Shown piece by piece: positions 7,697 through 16,351 of a stretch of 37,583 nt of DNA. Each line of letters starts with the position of its first letter. Within the stretch, counting starts at the first letter, position 1. The notes under the pieces are model-generated. The model ran no database searches. It was not told where the DNA came from and saw only the letters and a program-made list of their open reading frames with translations. The stretch comes from Clostridia bacterium (GTDB lineage Bacteria > Bacillota > Clostridia > Oscillospirales > Acutalibacteraceae), in assembly GCA_017443405.1 (NCBI GenBank), contig JAFRXS010000152.1, forward strand, positions 1 through 37,583. Direction: 5' to 3'. A program made the position numbers and the translations under genes.

Positions 7697-8116
7697 ATGA
7701 AAAAAGCAATCGTTATCGTACTTTGCCTGATGATCGCGGTGAGCCTTTGCTCCTGCGGCACGAACGGCGATAAGGTCCCGACGGACGCCGCCACAACGAG
7801 CGCCGCGGCATCCGCGAAGTATTCTCAGGAAGACATCGATTCCGCGATCGATACGATCAAGCAGGAATTCGAACAGAATTGGCCGGGCTGCACACTCAAA
7901 GAGATCTACTACGCCGGCGACGAAGTCAACGCGGAATATCAGGATTGGGCGGACAGAAACGACGCAGACGAGGTCATCGTTCTGCTTTCGTCGTTTTACG
8001 TCGATTCGTCCGGGCAGATGCCTGCGCTCAATACGGATTACACCTACGAAAACTGGAACTGGATACTCGTCAGAAACGCCGGCGGTCAGTGGCAGCACGT
8101 CGATCACGGTTATTGA
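7697..8116 (+). CDS. Small predicted lipoprotein of unknown function
   Basis: A 139-residue protein with a lipoprotein signal: MKKAIVIVL, a hydrophobic core, then LCSC with the lipid-modified Cys at residue 20. A Thr/Ala/Ser linker follows (28-40), then a small domain with YSQEDIDSAIDTIKQEFEQ and an aromatic C-terminus (ENWNWILVRNAGGQWQHVDHGY). Similar short lipoproteins ending in WILVR and HVDHGY are frequent in gut Clostridia, but I know no function for them. AAGGAGA precedes the ATG at a good distance. It is 45 nt after tsaD and is followed by a strong terminator, so it closes this operon. It should sit on the outer face of the cytoplasmic membrane. Confidence 0.8.
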   Translation: MKKAIVIVLCLMIAVSLCSCGTNGDKVPTDAATTSAAASAKYSQEDIDSAIDTIKQEFEQNWPGCTLKEIYYAGDEVNAEYQDWADRNDADEVIVLLSSFYVDSSGQMPALNTDYTYENWNWILVRNAGGQWQHVDHGY

Positions 8117-8140
8117 CGCTTACGGTATAAGGCAGCAAAT

Positions 8141-8179
8141 AAACCGGTCCGCCGCGGGAACGCGGCGGACCGGTTTTTT
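8141..8179. terminator. Strong intrinsic terminator after the lipoprotein gene
   Basis: A 16-bp perfect stem (AAACCGGTCCGCCGCG at 8141-8156 and its complement at 8161-8176) with a GGAA tetraloop is followed by a T-run on the plus strand. On the minus strand it is followed by TTTATTT, so it may also stop transcripts of the GH2 operon. Confidence 0.9.
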
Positions 8180-8191
8180 ATACGTAACTCA

Positions 8192-8226
8192 TAACGGATC
8201 CGATTTCTCTGAATCCGGATCCGTTA
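8192..8226. terminator. Second hairpin between the convergent operons
   Basis: TAACGGATCCG (8192-8202) pairs perfectly with CGGATCCGTTA (8216-8226) across a 13-nt loop. It is 39 nt beyond the stop of the minus-strand GH2 gene. No T-run directly follows on that strand, so it may act as an RNA end stabiliser or a weak terminator ahead of the stronger one. Confidence 0.5.
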
Positions 8227-8265
8227 AAACGGGAGGTAACATTTACCCGGTATACTCTTGCCGGC

Positions 8266-10503
8266 TCATAAGACGATATCGGTCGGGAACGGCGGGTAGC
8301 CGCAAAGGTAAGTGTTCGAGCCTTCGACGCTGCCGCTCCAGCTTATATCTAAAAGCCTTTGACGGGAAACGCCGACGTTGACGCTGCCGAGGCGCACAAG
8401 GGAATGAGGCGCGGCGGTGATTTCTCCGCTTCTGATGATCTCGCCGCTGTTTCTGTCCTTTATCTCATAGGAAACGGTCTGAGTTTCGCCTGTCTCGTTG
8501 TGAGCGAACAGGTCGTGCTCCCTGCCGTGCAGCTCGCCCAAGAACATCAAAAACGGCGTCTGTGCAAGCTTTACGGCGTCGTAAGCCGCTTTTTTCGTAA
8601 AATCGTAGTTCACTATCGCGTCGGAGATCTGGGGCCAACAGTCGATAATATTCCACCATAGTATACCTGAGCACTCGCGACTGCGACGGCGCGTGTTCTC
8701 GATGAAGAATTTGAGAGCCTGAGCCTGGATGAACTGCGAAAGCTTCACGAAATCCTCCGTTTTATCGGGAATGAAGCCGAACATTATCCCGCACTGCTCG
8801 CGCATCAGCTTTATCCTGCCGTCGCCGCGGTCATAGCGCAGATCCTCCGTGGAGTGCGACCTCCAAGAAACGCCGGTCATATCCTCGATCTCGTCTTCCG
8901 GCATGAACTGTCTGAGGACGTCGACCGACGGACAGCCGTGATAACCCGACTCGCCGATGAACGCGGCGTTGGTATCGGCATAGAAGCCGTCCTTGAAGTA
9001 CGCTCTCGGTCCCCATTTATGTTGTTCGGGAACGTTCGCCTCGCGTATGCCCGCAGGTATCTCGGGCGAAGACGGCACGTAAGGACGGTAGGGGTCCTCG
9101 TGCAGGATGAGAGTCGGGAACAGCTCTCTGGTTATGCGGCTGATGCGGCGGCTGTCGTCCGGGAAACCCGAGCCCCGCATGTGCTGATCGACCTCGTTGT
9201 CTCCCGACCAGAGAGCGACGCACGGATGATTGCGGATGCGTCTGACGAGCTTCGTCACCTCGTCCGTGAGCACCGCGTCGAGCCTTCCGTCCTGCGGATA
9301 ACCGGCGTTGCCCATCGCGAAATCCTGCCAGACGAGGATGCCGTTTTCGTCGCACAGATCGTAGAGGCGGTCGCCGTCGTAAATACCGCCGCCCCAGTTG
9401 CGTACCATATTGCAGCCGAGATCGGCTATCATCCCGACCTCGCGCTCGTATCTGCTCTCTATCCGCGAGTGGAAGGCGTCGTTCATCACGCGGTTCGTGC
9501 CCATGATGAACACGGGCGTGTTGTTCACGATAAAGCGGAATTTGAGGTTATCCTTGTCAAAATCGCGCTCGAGTCTCAGAGACCGCAGCCCTATCCTGTC
9601 CTCCCTGACGTCGACGACCTCGCCGTTCTTTATCAGCTCGAGCTTCACCGTGTAGAGGTTCGGCTCACCGTAATTGCGAGGCCACCAGAGCTTCGCGCGG
9701 CTGACGTTTATGCTGTCGTTGACGCAGACGAAGGTCGGCTTATATTCGAAAGAAAAGCTGCTGTCGCCGCAGGCGCCGGTACAGCGAAGCCTGACGTTTT
9801 CGAGGTCTTCGGCGTCCGTATCGAAACGGAAAGCAAACCTGAGCCGCGCGTTGTCCCCGTCGACGGACGAAACGGTATAATAAGCCTGAGTTATACGGTC
9901 GACGCCGACAGACTTGACGAAACACGGACGGTAGATGCCGGCGGTGAGGATGCGCGGGGCTATATCCCAGCCGAAGGAGTGGCAGGCGTGGCGGAGCTGG
10001 GTCATCTGTATGCGCGGACCGGACCCGGACAGATAGACCGGATAGTCCTTTCCGCGAGCGAAGTCGATAAGCGAAAAGATATGCACTCCGACAGTGTTCG
10101 CGCCCTGCTTCAGCACGCCGGTGACGTCGAATTCCTGTTCGACGAACATATCCTCCGACGATCCGACGAACTCGCCGTTCACGAATACGTCGGCGACGGT
10201 GTCGAGTCCCTCGAAAACTAAGACAAGTCTGCCGTCGGGCAGAACATCGATACAAAACTCACGCTCGTAATACCAACCGTAAGTCTCGTATTTTATGTAG
10301 CTGTAGTAATTGTCGGAGAAGAAGGGATCGGCTTCGAGCCTCGCGCGGAACAGGTCGAGCTGCACCTCGCCGGGGACCGCCGCCGGGATACGCCGTTTCC
10401 CGTCAAGCTCCGGGAGGACTCCCCTCGGGGGATTCTTACCTCCGCGCTCGGGCAGGAGGTACAGCGACCATTCGCCGGTGAGATCGGATATGATCCTGTT
10501 CAT
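8266..10503 (-). CDS. Glycoside hydrolase family 2, beta-mannosidase-like
   Basis: The 745-residue enzyme has the GH2 layout: sugar-binding jelly roll (about 1-200, with FEGLDTVADVFVNGEFVG at 97-114), Ig-like domain (about 205-315), TIM barrel (about 320-620) and a short C-terminal beta domain. The HSFGWDIAPRILTAGIYRP segment (175-193) and MVRNWGGGIYD (366-376) are close to beta-mannosidases rather than beta-galactosidases. The likely acid/base is Glu437 in LWSGDNEVD and the nucleophile Glu518 in FIGESGY. It would release mannose from beta-mannosides; there is no signal peptide, so its substrates would be imported oligosaccharides. Its ATG is 6 nt after the prfB stop, preceded by GGAG about 11 nt away, so it is the last gene of the translation-factor operon. 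The exact sugar specificity is inferred. Confidence 0.88.
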   Translation of the reverse strand: MNRIISDLTGEWSLYLLPERGGKNPPRGVLPELDGKRRIPAAVPGEVQLDLFRARLEADPFFSDNYYSYIKYETYGWYYEREFCIDVLPDGRLVLVFEGLDTVADVFVNGEFVGSSEDMFVEQEFDVTGVLKQGANTVGVHIFSLIDFARGKDYPVYLSGSGPRIQMTQLRHACHSFGWDIAPRILTAGIYRPCFVKSVGVDRITQAYYTVSSVDGDNARLRFAFRFDTDAEDLENVRLRCTGACGDSSFSFEYKPTFVCVNDSINVSRAKLWWPRNYGEPNLYTVKLELIKNGEVVDVREDRIGLRSLRLERDFDKDNLKFRFIVNNTPVFIMGTNRVMNDAFHSRIESRYEREVGMIADLGCNMVRNWGGGIYDGDRLYDLCDENGILVWQDFAMGNAGYPQDGRLDAVLTDEVTKLVRRIRNHPCVALWSGDNEVDQHMRGSGFPDDSRRISRITRELFPTLILHEDPYRPYVPSSPEIPAGIREANVPEQHKWGPRAYFKDGFYADTNAAFIGESGYHGCPSVDVLRQFMPEDEIEDMTGVSWRSHSTEDLRYDRGDGRIKLMREQCGIMFGFIPDKTEDFVKLSQFIQAQALKFFIENTRRRSRECSGILWWNIIDCWPQISDAIVNYDFTKKAAYDAVKLAQTPFLMFLGELHGREHDLFAHNETGETQTVSYEIKDRNSGEIIRSGEITAAPHSLVRLGSVNVGVSRQRLLDISWSGSVEGSNTYLCGYPPFPTDIVL

Positions 10504-10509
10504 CTTCGA

Positions 10510-11634
10510 TCATTCTCCGGAATGGAGCTTTTCGACGGATTTCATCTGGAGGTAGGCGGTTATGAAGCCGTCGAGGTCGCCGTCCATAACGGCGTTGATA
10601 TTGCCGTTTTCATAGCCCGTCCTGTGGTCCTTGACGAGCGTATAGGGCATGAAGACGTAGGAGCGTATCTGGCTGCCCCAGGCTATCTCTTTCTGTTCGC
10701 CCTTGATATCCTCGATACGGTCGAGATTCTCGCGCTCCTTGATCTCAACGAGCTTCGACTTGAGCATACGCATCGCCACTTCCCTGTTCTGGTGCTGGCT
10801 GCGCTCGACCTGGCACGAAACGACGATGCCCGTCGGGATGTGGATAAGACGGACGGCGGACGAGGTCTTGTTGACCTTCTGACCGCCGGCGCCGCTGGCG
10901 CGGTAGACCTCCATCTGAACGTCCTCGGGGCGTATCTCCACGTTCACGTCGTCGTCGATCTCGGGCATGACCTCGAGAGAGGCGAAGGACGTGTGCCTTC
11001 TGCCCGACGCGTCGAACGGAGATATCCTGACAAGGCGGTGTATGCCCATCTCGCTCTTGAGAAAGCCGTAAGCGTTCTCGCCCTCGATGAGCAGCGACGC
11101 GGACTTTATGCCCGCCTCGTCGCCGTCGAGCATGTCGAGCAGGCTGACCTTGAAGCCGTGGCGCTCCGCCCAGCGGTTGTACATGCGGTAGAGCATGAGA
11201 GCCCAGTCCTGAGCCTCGGTGCCTCCGGCTCCGGCGTGGAAGTTGAGTATGGCGTTGTTCTTGTCGTATTCGCCGGACAGCAGCGTCGTGAGCGTCATGG
11301 AGTCGATACGGCGTTTGACGTCGTCGACAGCCTCGGAGCACTCGTCAAAGAGGCTCTCGTCCTCTTCCTCGTTCGCGAGCTCGATGAGCGTCAGAGCGTC
11401 CTCGTAGGCGGACTTGAGGTCGTCGTACGCCTGCACCTTGTTCTTGAGCGAGCTCGTACGCTGCGAGACCTTCTGGGAATTCTCGAGATCGTTCCAGAAT
11501 CCCTCCTGCGACGCCTGTTCCTCAAGCGCCGCGATCTCTTCCTTCATCTTGTCGAGCCCCAGGGCGCCGGCAAGATCGTTGAGCGGCTTTTCGCTTTCAA
11601 GCAGTTTGAGCCGCAGTTCCTCGAATTGAAGCAT
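10510..11634 (-). CDS. prfB: Peptide chain release factor 2
   Basis: The 374-residue protein shows the class-I release factor layout. The SPF tripeptide that reads UGA/UAA is at 205-207, and GGQ, which triggers peptidyl-tRNA hydrolysis, is at 250-252. A helical N-terminal domain (about 1-115) contains GFWNDLENSQ, typical of RF2. Start is ATG 11634: GGAAGGA lies 8 nt upstream and MLQFEELRLKLLE is a common clostridial RF2 start; an in-frame extension to 11694 is unlikely. The frame is open throughout, so the in-frame UGA and +1 programmed frameshift of many RF2 genes is absent. It follows the M18 peptidase gene by 56 nt and precedes the GH2 gene by 6 nt. Confidence 0.96.
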   Translation of the reverse strand: MLQFEELRLKLLESEKPLNDLAGALGLDKMKEEIAALEEQASQEGFWNDLENSQKVSQRTSSLKNKVQAYDDLKSAYEDALTLIELANEEEDESLFDECSEAVDDVKRRIDSMTLTTLLSGEYDKNNAILNFHAGAGGTEAQDWALMLYRMYNRWAERHGFKVSLLDMLDGDEAGIKSASLLIEGENAYGFLKSEMGIHRLVRISPFDASGRRHTSFASLEVMPEIDDDVNVEIRPEDVQMEVYRASGAGGQKVNKTSSAVRLIHIPTGIVVSCQVERSQHQNREVAMRMLKSKLVEIKERENLDRIEDIKGEQKEIAWGSQIRSYVFMPYTLVKDHRTGYENGNINAVMDGDLDGFITAYLQMKSVEKLHSGE

Positions 11635-11690
11635 AATTTGATTCCTTCCGGATGATTTGATAACGAATAAGGGTCTACGGACCGGCAGCG

Positions 11691-13097
11691 TCACTGCTGC
11701 ATGAAGAACTCGTAGATGGCGCGGTAGGCGGAGTAGATATCCGACTTCGCGACGAGTTCATAGGGAGAGTGCATCGACAGCACCGGAACGCCGATATCCA
11801 CGACGTCCGCGCCGAGGTCCGCGATATACTTCGCGACCGTACCGCCGCCGCCCTCGTCGACCTTGCCGAGCTCGCCCGTCTGCCAGCAGACGGATTTGGA
11901 GTCGAACAGGCGCGTCACCTTGCCGACGAACTCGGCGGACGCGTCGTTGGACGAGGATTTGCCGCGCGAGCCGGTGTATTTGGTAACGGTCACGCCGCGG
12001 TTGAGATAAGAGGAGTTCTGCTTGTCGAAAACCTCCGGGAACGTGGGATCGTAGGCGGCGTTGACGTCGGCGGAAAGGCACTCCGACATGGCGAGCACGT
12101 CGAAACCGTCGAGACCGTCCGTCCTCGCGAGGTCCCAGATGAAATACTTGAGGTACGCGCCCTGGAGGCCCGTGTTGCCCTCGGAGCCTATCTCCTCCTT
12201 GTCGGTAAGGACGGCGACGACGGTCTTTTCGGGCATCTCGACGTCGAGAGCGGCGATAAGCTCCGGATAAGCGTCGACCCTGTCGTCGTGACCGTAGGCG
12301 CCTATAAGGCTGCGGTCGAAGCCGATATCGTCCGCCTTGAAAGCGGGAACGGCTTCAAGCTCCGCGGAGACGAAATCCTTCTCCGTGATGCCGTATTTTT
12401 CATTGAGGATGCTCATGACGGCGAGCTTGACGGCGTCCTTCCCGTCGTAGCCGGAATATTTGCGGGAGCCGATGATGATATTGAGCTCCTCGCCCTTGAC
12501 GCCCTCGGAGAGCGTCCTCTTCATCTGCGAAGCGGCAAGATGCGGAAGCAGGTCGGAAATGACGAATTTCGGCTCGTCGGGCTCGTCGCCTATGCTGACG
12601 GTGATCTCCGCGCCGTCCGAGCGCACGACAACGCCGTGAAGCGACAGCGGGATGCACGTCCACTGATACTTCTTGATCCCGCCGTAGTAATGAGTTTTGA
12701 AGTAACCGATGTCGGAGCTTTCATAAAGAGGATTGGGCTTGAGATCGAGCCTCGGGGAATCGATATGAGCCGCGGCGATCCTGACGCCCTCGGTGCATTT
12801 GAGCCTGCCGATGACGCAGAGGATGACCGCCTTGCCCCTCTCGCAGTACCAGATCTTGTCGCCGGGGAAGTAGCTCTGGTCGGGATCGAACTCGGTAAAG
12901 CCGTTCTCCTCAGCGAGCCTGATCGCCTCGGCGGCGCACTCGCGCTCCGTCCTCGCCTTGTTGAGGAACGCCTTGTAGCCCTCGCAGAACTCGTCCGCGG
13001 CGCGCAGCTCGTCGTCGCTCATAAGGTCGCTGGCATGTTTCGCCTCGTAGAAAAGGTCTTTTTTAAGCTGTTCTACTGCGGGATCTTCTTTACTCAT
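11691..13097 (-). CDS. M18 family aminopeptidase
   Basis: The 468-residue protein is an M18 (aspartyl aminopeptidase-like) zinc exopeptidase, which removes N-terminal residues from peptides in the cytoplasm. The expected ligands and catalytic residues are visible: His111 in AAAHIDSPRLDLK, Asp271 in GHDDRVDA, Glu301/Glu302 in TDKEEIGSEG, Asp344 in SECLSADVN and His443 in MHSPYEL. A lid domain occupies about 125-250. AGGAGG lies 6 nt before the ATG. It sits between the lytic transglycosylase (30 nt upstream) and prfB (56 nt downstream) in a minus-strand operon. Members of this family prefer acidic or neutral N-terminal residues; the preference here is not readable from sequence. Confidence 0.93.
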   Translation of the reverse strand: MSKEDPAVEQLKKDLFYEAKHASDLMSDDELRAADEFCEGYKAFLNKARTERECAAEAIRLAEENGFTEFDPDQSYFPGDKIWYCERGKAVILCVIGRLKCTEGVRIAAAHIDSPRLDLKPNPLYESSDIGYFKTHYYGGIKKYQWTCIPLSLHGVVVRSDGAEITVSIGDEPDEPKFVISDLLPHLAASQMKRTLSEGVKGEELNIIIGSRKYSGYDGKDAVKLAVMSILNEKYGITEKDFVSAELEAVPAFKADDIGFDRSLIGAYGHDDRVDAYPELIAALDVEMPEKTVVAVLTDKEEIGSEGNTGLQGAYLKYFIWDLARTDGLDGFDVLAMSECLSADVNAAYDPTFPEVFDKQNSSYLNRGVTVTKYTGSRGKSSSNDASAEFVGKVTRLFDSKSVCWQTGELGKVDEGGGGTVAKYIADLGADVVDIGVPVLSMHSPYELVAKSDIYSAYRAIYEFFMQQ

Positions 13098-13127
13098 TTT
13101 CTGCCTCCTGAATATATAGCTGTTTCG

Positions 13128-13679
13128 TCAATAAAGTATGCGGTACAGAATATCGTAGCACTTGAATTTGATCACATACCACCGCGTTTCGGAATAAGGT
13201 ATGTTTTTCAGCGTTCGCCCGTCGGACGAATAGCGCGAGTCGGTCAGCCAGCCTCTGACGGCGTTCATCCCGGCGTTGTAGGCGGCTATCGCGGTATCGC
13301 GCTCGCCGTCGAACTCCTTTAACAGCAGCGACAGGAAAAACACGCCGTACTTTACGCTCGTTTCCGGGTCGTTGAGATCGGACACGGCGTGCGTCTCGCC
13401 CGTTTTCAGGCAAAGCCATTCAAAAGTCTCGGGCGTTATCTGCGTAAGCCCCACCGCGCCCGCGGACGACACCGCGCCCGGGTCGTTGCCGCTTTCCGTC
13501 TGAATGAGGGCGTAAACGAGGCTTTTGCGGACCCCGTAGATCCCGGCGTATTTATCGGCAAGATCCTTATATTTGATCGGAACGCACCGTCTGAGATACC
13601 AAAAACCGCCCAGAACGGCCGCCGCGACAAGGATAAGGGCAAGCACCCGCACGCCGCGTTTTTTTCTCTTTCGCGCCAT
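13128..13679 (-). CDS. Membrane-anchored lytic transglycosylase (SLT/GH23)
   Basis: A 183-residue protein with a basic N-terminus (MARKRKKRG), one membrane anchor (about 11-29) and an SLT domain (about 36-175). The catalytic Glu62 is in IQTESGNDP, followed by SSAGAVGLTQITPETF (about 71-86) and AAYNAG near 133. These enzymes cleave the MurNAc-GlcNAc bond of peptidoglycan with 1,6-anhydro ring formation, outside the membrane. The ATG is 1 nt after the stop of the Sua5-CoaE gene, so translation is probably coupled. A lytic transglycosylase next to coaE is a common clostridial arrangement, which supports the CoaE assignment upstream. Confidence 0.92.
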   Translation of the reverse strand: MARKRKKRGVRVLALILVAAAVLGGFWYLRRCVPIKYKDLADKYAGIYGVRKSLVYALIQTESGNDPGAVSSAGAVGLTQITPETFEWLCLKTGETHAVSDLNDPETSVKYGVFFLSLLLKEFDGERDTAIAAYNAGMNAVRGWLTDSRYSSDGRTLKNIPYSETRWYVIKFKCYDILYRILY

Positions 13680-13680
13680 A

Positions 13681-15276
13681 TCAGTACGGTATTCCGGAAA
13701 GCTGGCTTTCCAGGTCGTAAGGCTCGTAGTTGCGTATCACGTACTGCGCGCGCGAAACGTAGTATTCGTCCTCCTGCTGGACGCGCATACGGGCGCGCGC
13801 CGCTCCTTCTTCGATACCGTCTCGGCGCATTACGCGGCGCAGACGCACCTTTACGGGAGCGACGACGGTGACCGAGAAATCGCAGAACTCGTCGAGACCG
13901 CTTTCGAACAGCAGCGGAGCGTCTATCACCGCGGGGAAACCCCTTTTCGTGATAGCCTTCGCCTGCGACAGCGCGCGTCGGATTATCTCGGGATGGGTTA
14001 TAGCGTCGAGCTTCGCCGCGTTCACCCTTGACGAGAAAGCCCTCTGCGCGAGAAGCTGCCTTTTGAGCGTGCCGTCGGGAGCGATGATGTCGGCTCCGAA
14101 TACCTTAGCCGTTTCCTCGAGTATCGGGCTGCCGTCCGAGAGGACCGTGCGTGCTATCTTGTCGCAGTCGACCGTCTCGCAGCCGTCGAGCTCCAGCAGC
14201 TTCGCGACGGTGGATTTTCCCGCGCCCGTCTGCCCGGTGAGCCCGATGATCGGCGACGCCTTCAGGAACCTGAACGCCGCGCTGCGGTAAAGCCTGTTGC
14301 AGACTGCGAGACCGACGCCATCCTCGGACGGGGAACGAGCGTAGACACGTTTGAAACCGCGCGAGTCAAGTTCCCTCAAAGCCCCGAAAAGCCGCTCCGC
14401 CTGGGAGAGACTGTCGTTCGCTTTTCCCATTGTGACACAGCCCAGCGGCAAATACTTCTCCTCGCCCTCAAAGCACAGAACGCCTTCGTTTTCGCCGGTG
14501 CGGCGGGAAACGAAACGCACGAATTCCGGCAGCGTTCCGCGGATGACGAAGATATCCGCGTTCGGAGAATAGTGCTTGTATTTCATGCCCGGCGAGGCGG
14601 CGGACGCTCCGTCCTCGAGCGGGTGAAGAGCGGACTCGTCGGTTTCGACGCGCCCGATGACCTCCTCCATCATCTCAGGAGTGACAGCTCCGGGGCGCAG
14701 CACCCTGGGTACGTCGCCGCATAGCGTTACGACCGTAGACTCAACGCCGACTACGCAGGCTCCGCCGTCTATTATGGCGTCTATCCTGCCGTTCATATCG
14801 TCGTAGACCGCTTCGAAATCCGTCGGGCTCGGCAGCCCCGAGATGTTCGCCGACGGAGCGGCGAGAGGCACGCCCGCGAGCCTGATGACCTCGTTCGCGA
14901 CGGCGTTTTCGGGGCATCTGACGGCGACGGTATCAAGCCCTCCGGACGTAACGTCGGGGACGATATCCTTCTTGGGCAGAACCATCGTCAGAGGCCCCGG
15001 CCAGAATCTTTCGGCAAGCAGCTTCGCGTTCTCCGGCACCCGGGAAACGAGCGTTTCGAGCTCCTCGAAGCGTGATATGTGCACGATCAACGGATTGTCG
15101 GACGGTCTGCCCTTCGCCCTGTATATCTTCGACACGGCTTCGGCGTCGAGCGCGTTCGCGGCGAGACCGTAGACCGTTTCGGTAGGGATGGCGACGAGAC
15201 CGCCGTTTTTAAGGATCTCCGCGGCTTTAGCCGTCGCTTCGGGGTCGGTACGCGGAGTCAGGATAAGCGTTTCCAT
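13681..15276 (-). CDS. Fusion of threonylcarbamoyl-AMP synthase (Sua5) and dephospho-CoA kinase (CoaE)
   Basis: The 531-residue protein holds two complete enzymes. Residues 1-210 are the YrdC/TsaC domain, with the substrate pocket motif YRAKGRPSDNPL at 52-63 and the conserved PSANISG at 141-147. SPGMKYKHYSP (228-238) is the Sua5 linker, and 240-340 is the Sua5-specific domain. This part makes threonylcarbamoyl-AMP from Thr, bicarbonate and ATP. From 342 a full CoaE begins: P-loop GQTGAGKST (348-356), DCDKIAR (370-376), THPEI (427-431) and DAPLLFES (452-459). It phosphorylates dephospho-CoA in the last step of CoA synthesis. The join is direct with no stop or frameshift signal. GGAGGGGAG sits upstream inside the prfA end. 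prfA-sua5 and coaE-slt are each common gene pairs; here they meet in this fused gene. Confidence 0.93.
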   Translation of the reverse strand: METLILTPRTDPEATAKAAEILKNGGLVAIPTETVYGLAANALDAEAVSKIYRAKGRPSDNPLIVHISRFEELETLVSRVPENAKLLAERFWPGPLTMVLPKKDIVPDVTSGGLDTVAVRCPENAVANEVIRLAGVPLAAPSANISGLPSPTDFEAVYDDMNGRIDAIIDGGACVVGVESTVVTLCGDVPRVLRPGAVTPEMMEEVIGRVETDESALHPLEDGASAASPGMKYKHYSPNADIFVIRGTLPEFVRFVSRRTGENEGVLCFEGEEKYLPLGCVTMGKANDSLSQAERLFGALRELDSRGFKRVYARSPSEDGVGLAVCNRLYRSAAFRFLKASPIIGLTGQTGAGKSTVAKLLELDGCETVDCDKIARTVLSDGSPILEETAKVFGADIIAPDGTLKRQLLAQRAFSSRVNAAKLDAITHPEIIRRALSQAKAITKRGFPAVIDAPLLFESGLDEFCDFSVTVVAPVKVRLRRVMRRDGIEEGAARARMRVQQEDEYYVSRAQYVIRNYEPYDLESQLSGIPY

Positions 15277-15282
15277 CGCGTG

Positions 15283-16350
15283 TCACTCCCCTCCCAGCTT
15301 AGCCGCGGTATCGGCTGTGATGAGCGCGTCGATAAGCTCGTCGATATCGCCGTTCATGATCGATTCTATCTTATAAAGCGTGAGCCCGATGCGGTGATCG
15401 GTCACGCGTCCCTGCGGGAAATTATAAGTCCTGATGCGTTCCGAGCGGTCGCCCGAACCGACCATATTCCTTCGCTCTCCCGCTATGCTGTCGCTCTGCT
15501 TCTGCCTCTCGGCGGCAAGCAGACGCGAACGCAGGACCGCCATGGCCTTGTCCTTGTTGCGGTACTGGCTGCGCTCGTCCTGACACTCGACCACGAGGCC
15601 GGTGGGGATATGCGTTATGCGTATCGCGGACGAGGTCTTGTTGACCTTCTGACCGCCCGCGCCGCTCGAACAGAACGTGTCTATCTGCAGGTCGGCGGGG
15701 TCGATCGTGACGTCGACGTCCTCCGCCTCGGGAAACACCGCGACTGTCGCCGCGGAGGTCTGTATCCTCCCCTGCGACTCCGTTTCGGGCACCCTCTGCA
15801 CCCTGTGCACGCCGCTTTCGAACTTGAAGCGCGAATAAGCGCCGGAGCCGCTGACGGTGAATATCATCTCTTTGAAGCCGCCGAGCTGCGTTTCGCTGCA
15901 GCTGACCACCTCTGTCTTATAGCCCATTCGGGCGGAATACATCGTGTACATACGGTAGAGCGAGCCCGCGAAAAGCGCCGACTCCTCGCCGCCCGTTCCG
16001 CTTCTGATCTCTACGATCACGTTGCGGTCGTCGTTCGGATCGCGCGGCAGAAGAAGTATCTTGAGCTCGCCCTCGGCTTTTTCGACGGCTGCCTTCGCCC
16101 CGTCGAGCTCCGAACGCGCGAGCTCCTTAAGCTCGGGGTCGCAGTCGGGGTCGTCGATCATCTCGAGCGTGTCGCCGAGTATCTTTTCCGCTCTTTCAAG
16201 CTCCGCGTACTTGACGGCGAAGGGCTCGAGAGATTTGAGTTCCTTTGACAGCGCCGTGACTTTTTCGATATCAGAACTTATCAGCGGGTCGCAGAGCTGC
16301 CGCTGTATCTCGTCGTAATGCTGTTTGGGTTTTCTGAATTTTTCGTCCAT
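15283..16350 (-). CDS. prfA: Peptide chain release factor 1
   Basis: The 355-residue protein has the RF1 anticodon-like tripeptide P-x-T as PET at 188-190, within VQRVPETESQGRIQTSA, which reads UAG/UAA. GGQ is at 232-234 in SSGAGGQKVNKTSS, the motif that promotes release of the nascent chain. Length and the N-terminal helical domain are normal. The ATG lies 1 nt after the stop of the oxidoreductase gene, and the Sua5-CoaE ATG follows its own stop by 6 nt. In many Firmicutes prfA is followed by prmC, the methyltransferase of the GGQ glutamine; prmC is missing here. RF2 is encoded 3.6 kb further along the same operon. Confidence 0.96.
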   Translation of the reverse strand: MDEKFRKPKQHYDEIQRQLCDPLISSDIEKVTALSKELKSLEPFAVKYAELERAEKILGDTLEMIDDPDCDPELKELARSELDGAKAAVEKAEGELKILLLPRDPNDDRNVIVEIRSGTGGEESALFAGSLYRMYTMYSARMGYKTEVVSCSETQLGGFKEMIFTVSGSGAYSRFKFESGVHRVQRVPETESQGRIQTSAATVAVFPEAEDVDVTIDPADLQIDTFCSSGAGGQKVNKTSSAIRITHIPTGLVVECQDERSQYRNKDKAMAVLRSRLLAAERQKQSDSIAGERRNMVGSGDRSERIRTYNFPQGRVTDHRIGLTLYKIESIMNGDIDELIDALITADTAAKLGGE

Positions 16351-16351
16351 A

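Noticed and set aside
8854-10221. A 455-codon plus-strand frame opposite the GH2 gene
   Set aside because: No motif; the GH2 enzyme on the minus strand has all its domains and catalytic residues.
10522-11655. A 377-codon plus-strand frame opposite prfB
   Set aside because: A shadow of prfB with no ribosome site or motif; the minus-strand gene is certain.
11769-13322. A 517-codon open frame on the plus strand opposite the M18 aminopeptidase
   Set aside because: It is antisense to a gene with complete catalytic motifs. Its translation is rich in Arg, Val, Asp, Gly and Ala without any recognisable motif, as expected from the complement of GC-rich codons.
15079-16248. A 389-codon plus-strand frame opposite prfA and the end of Sua5-CoaE
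   Set aside because: A complement artefact that spans two real genes on the other strand.
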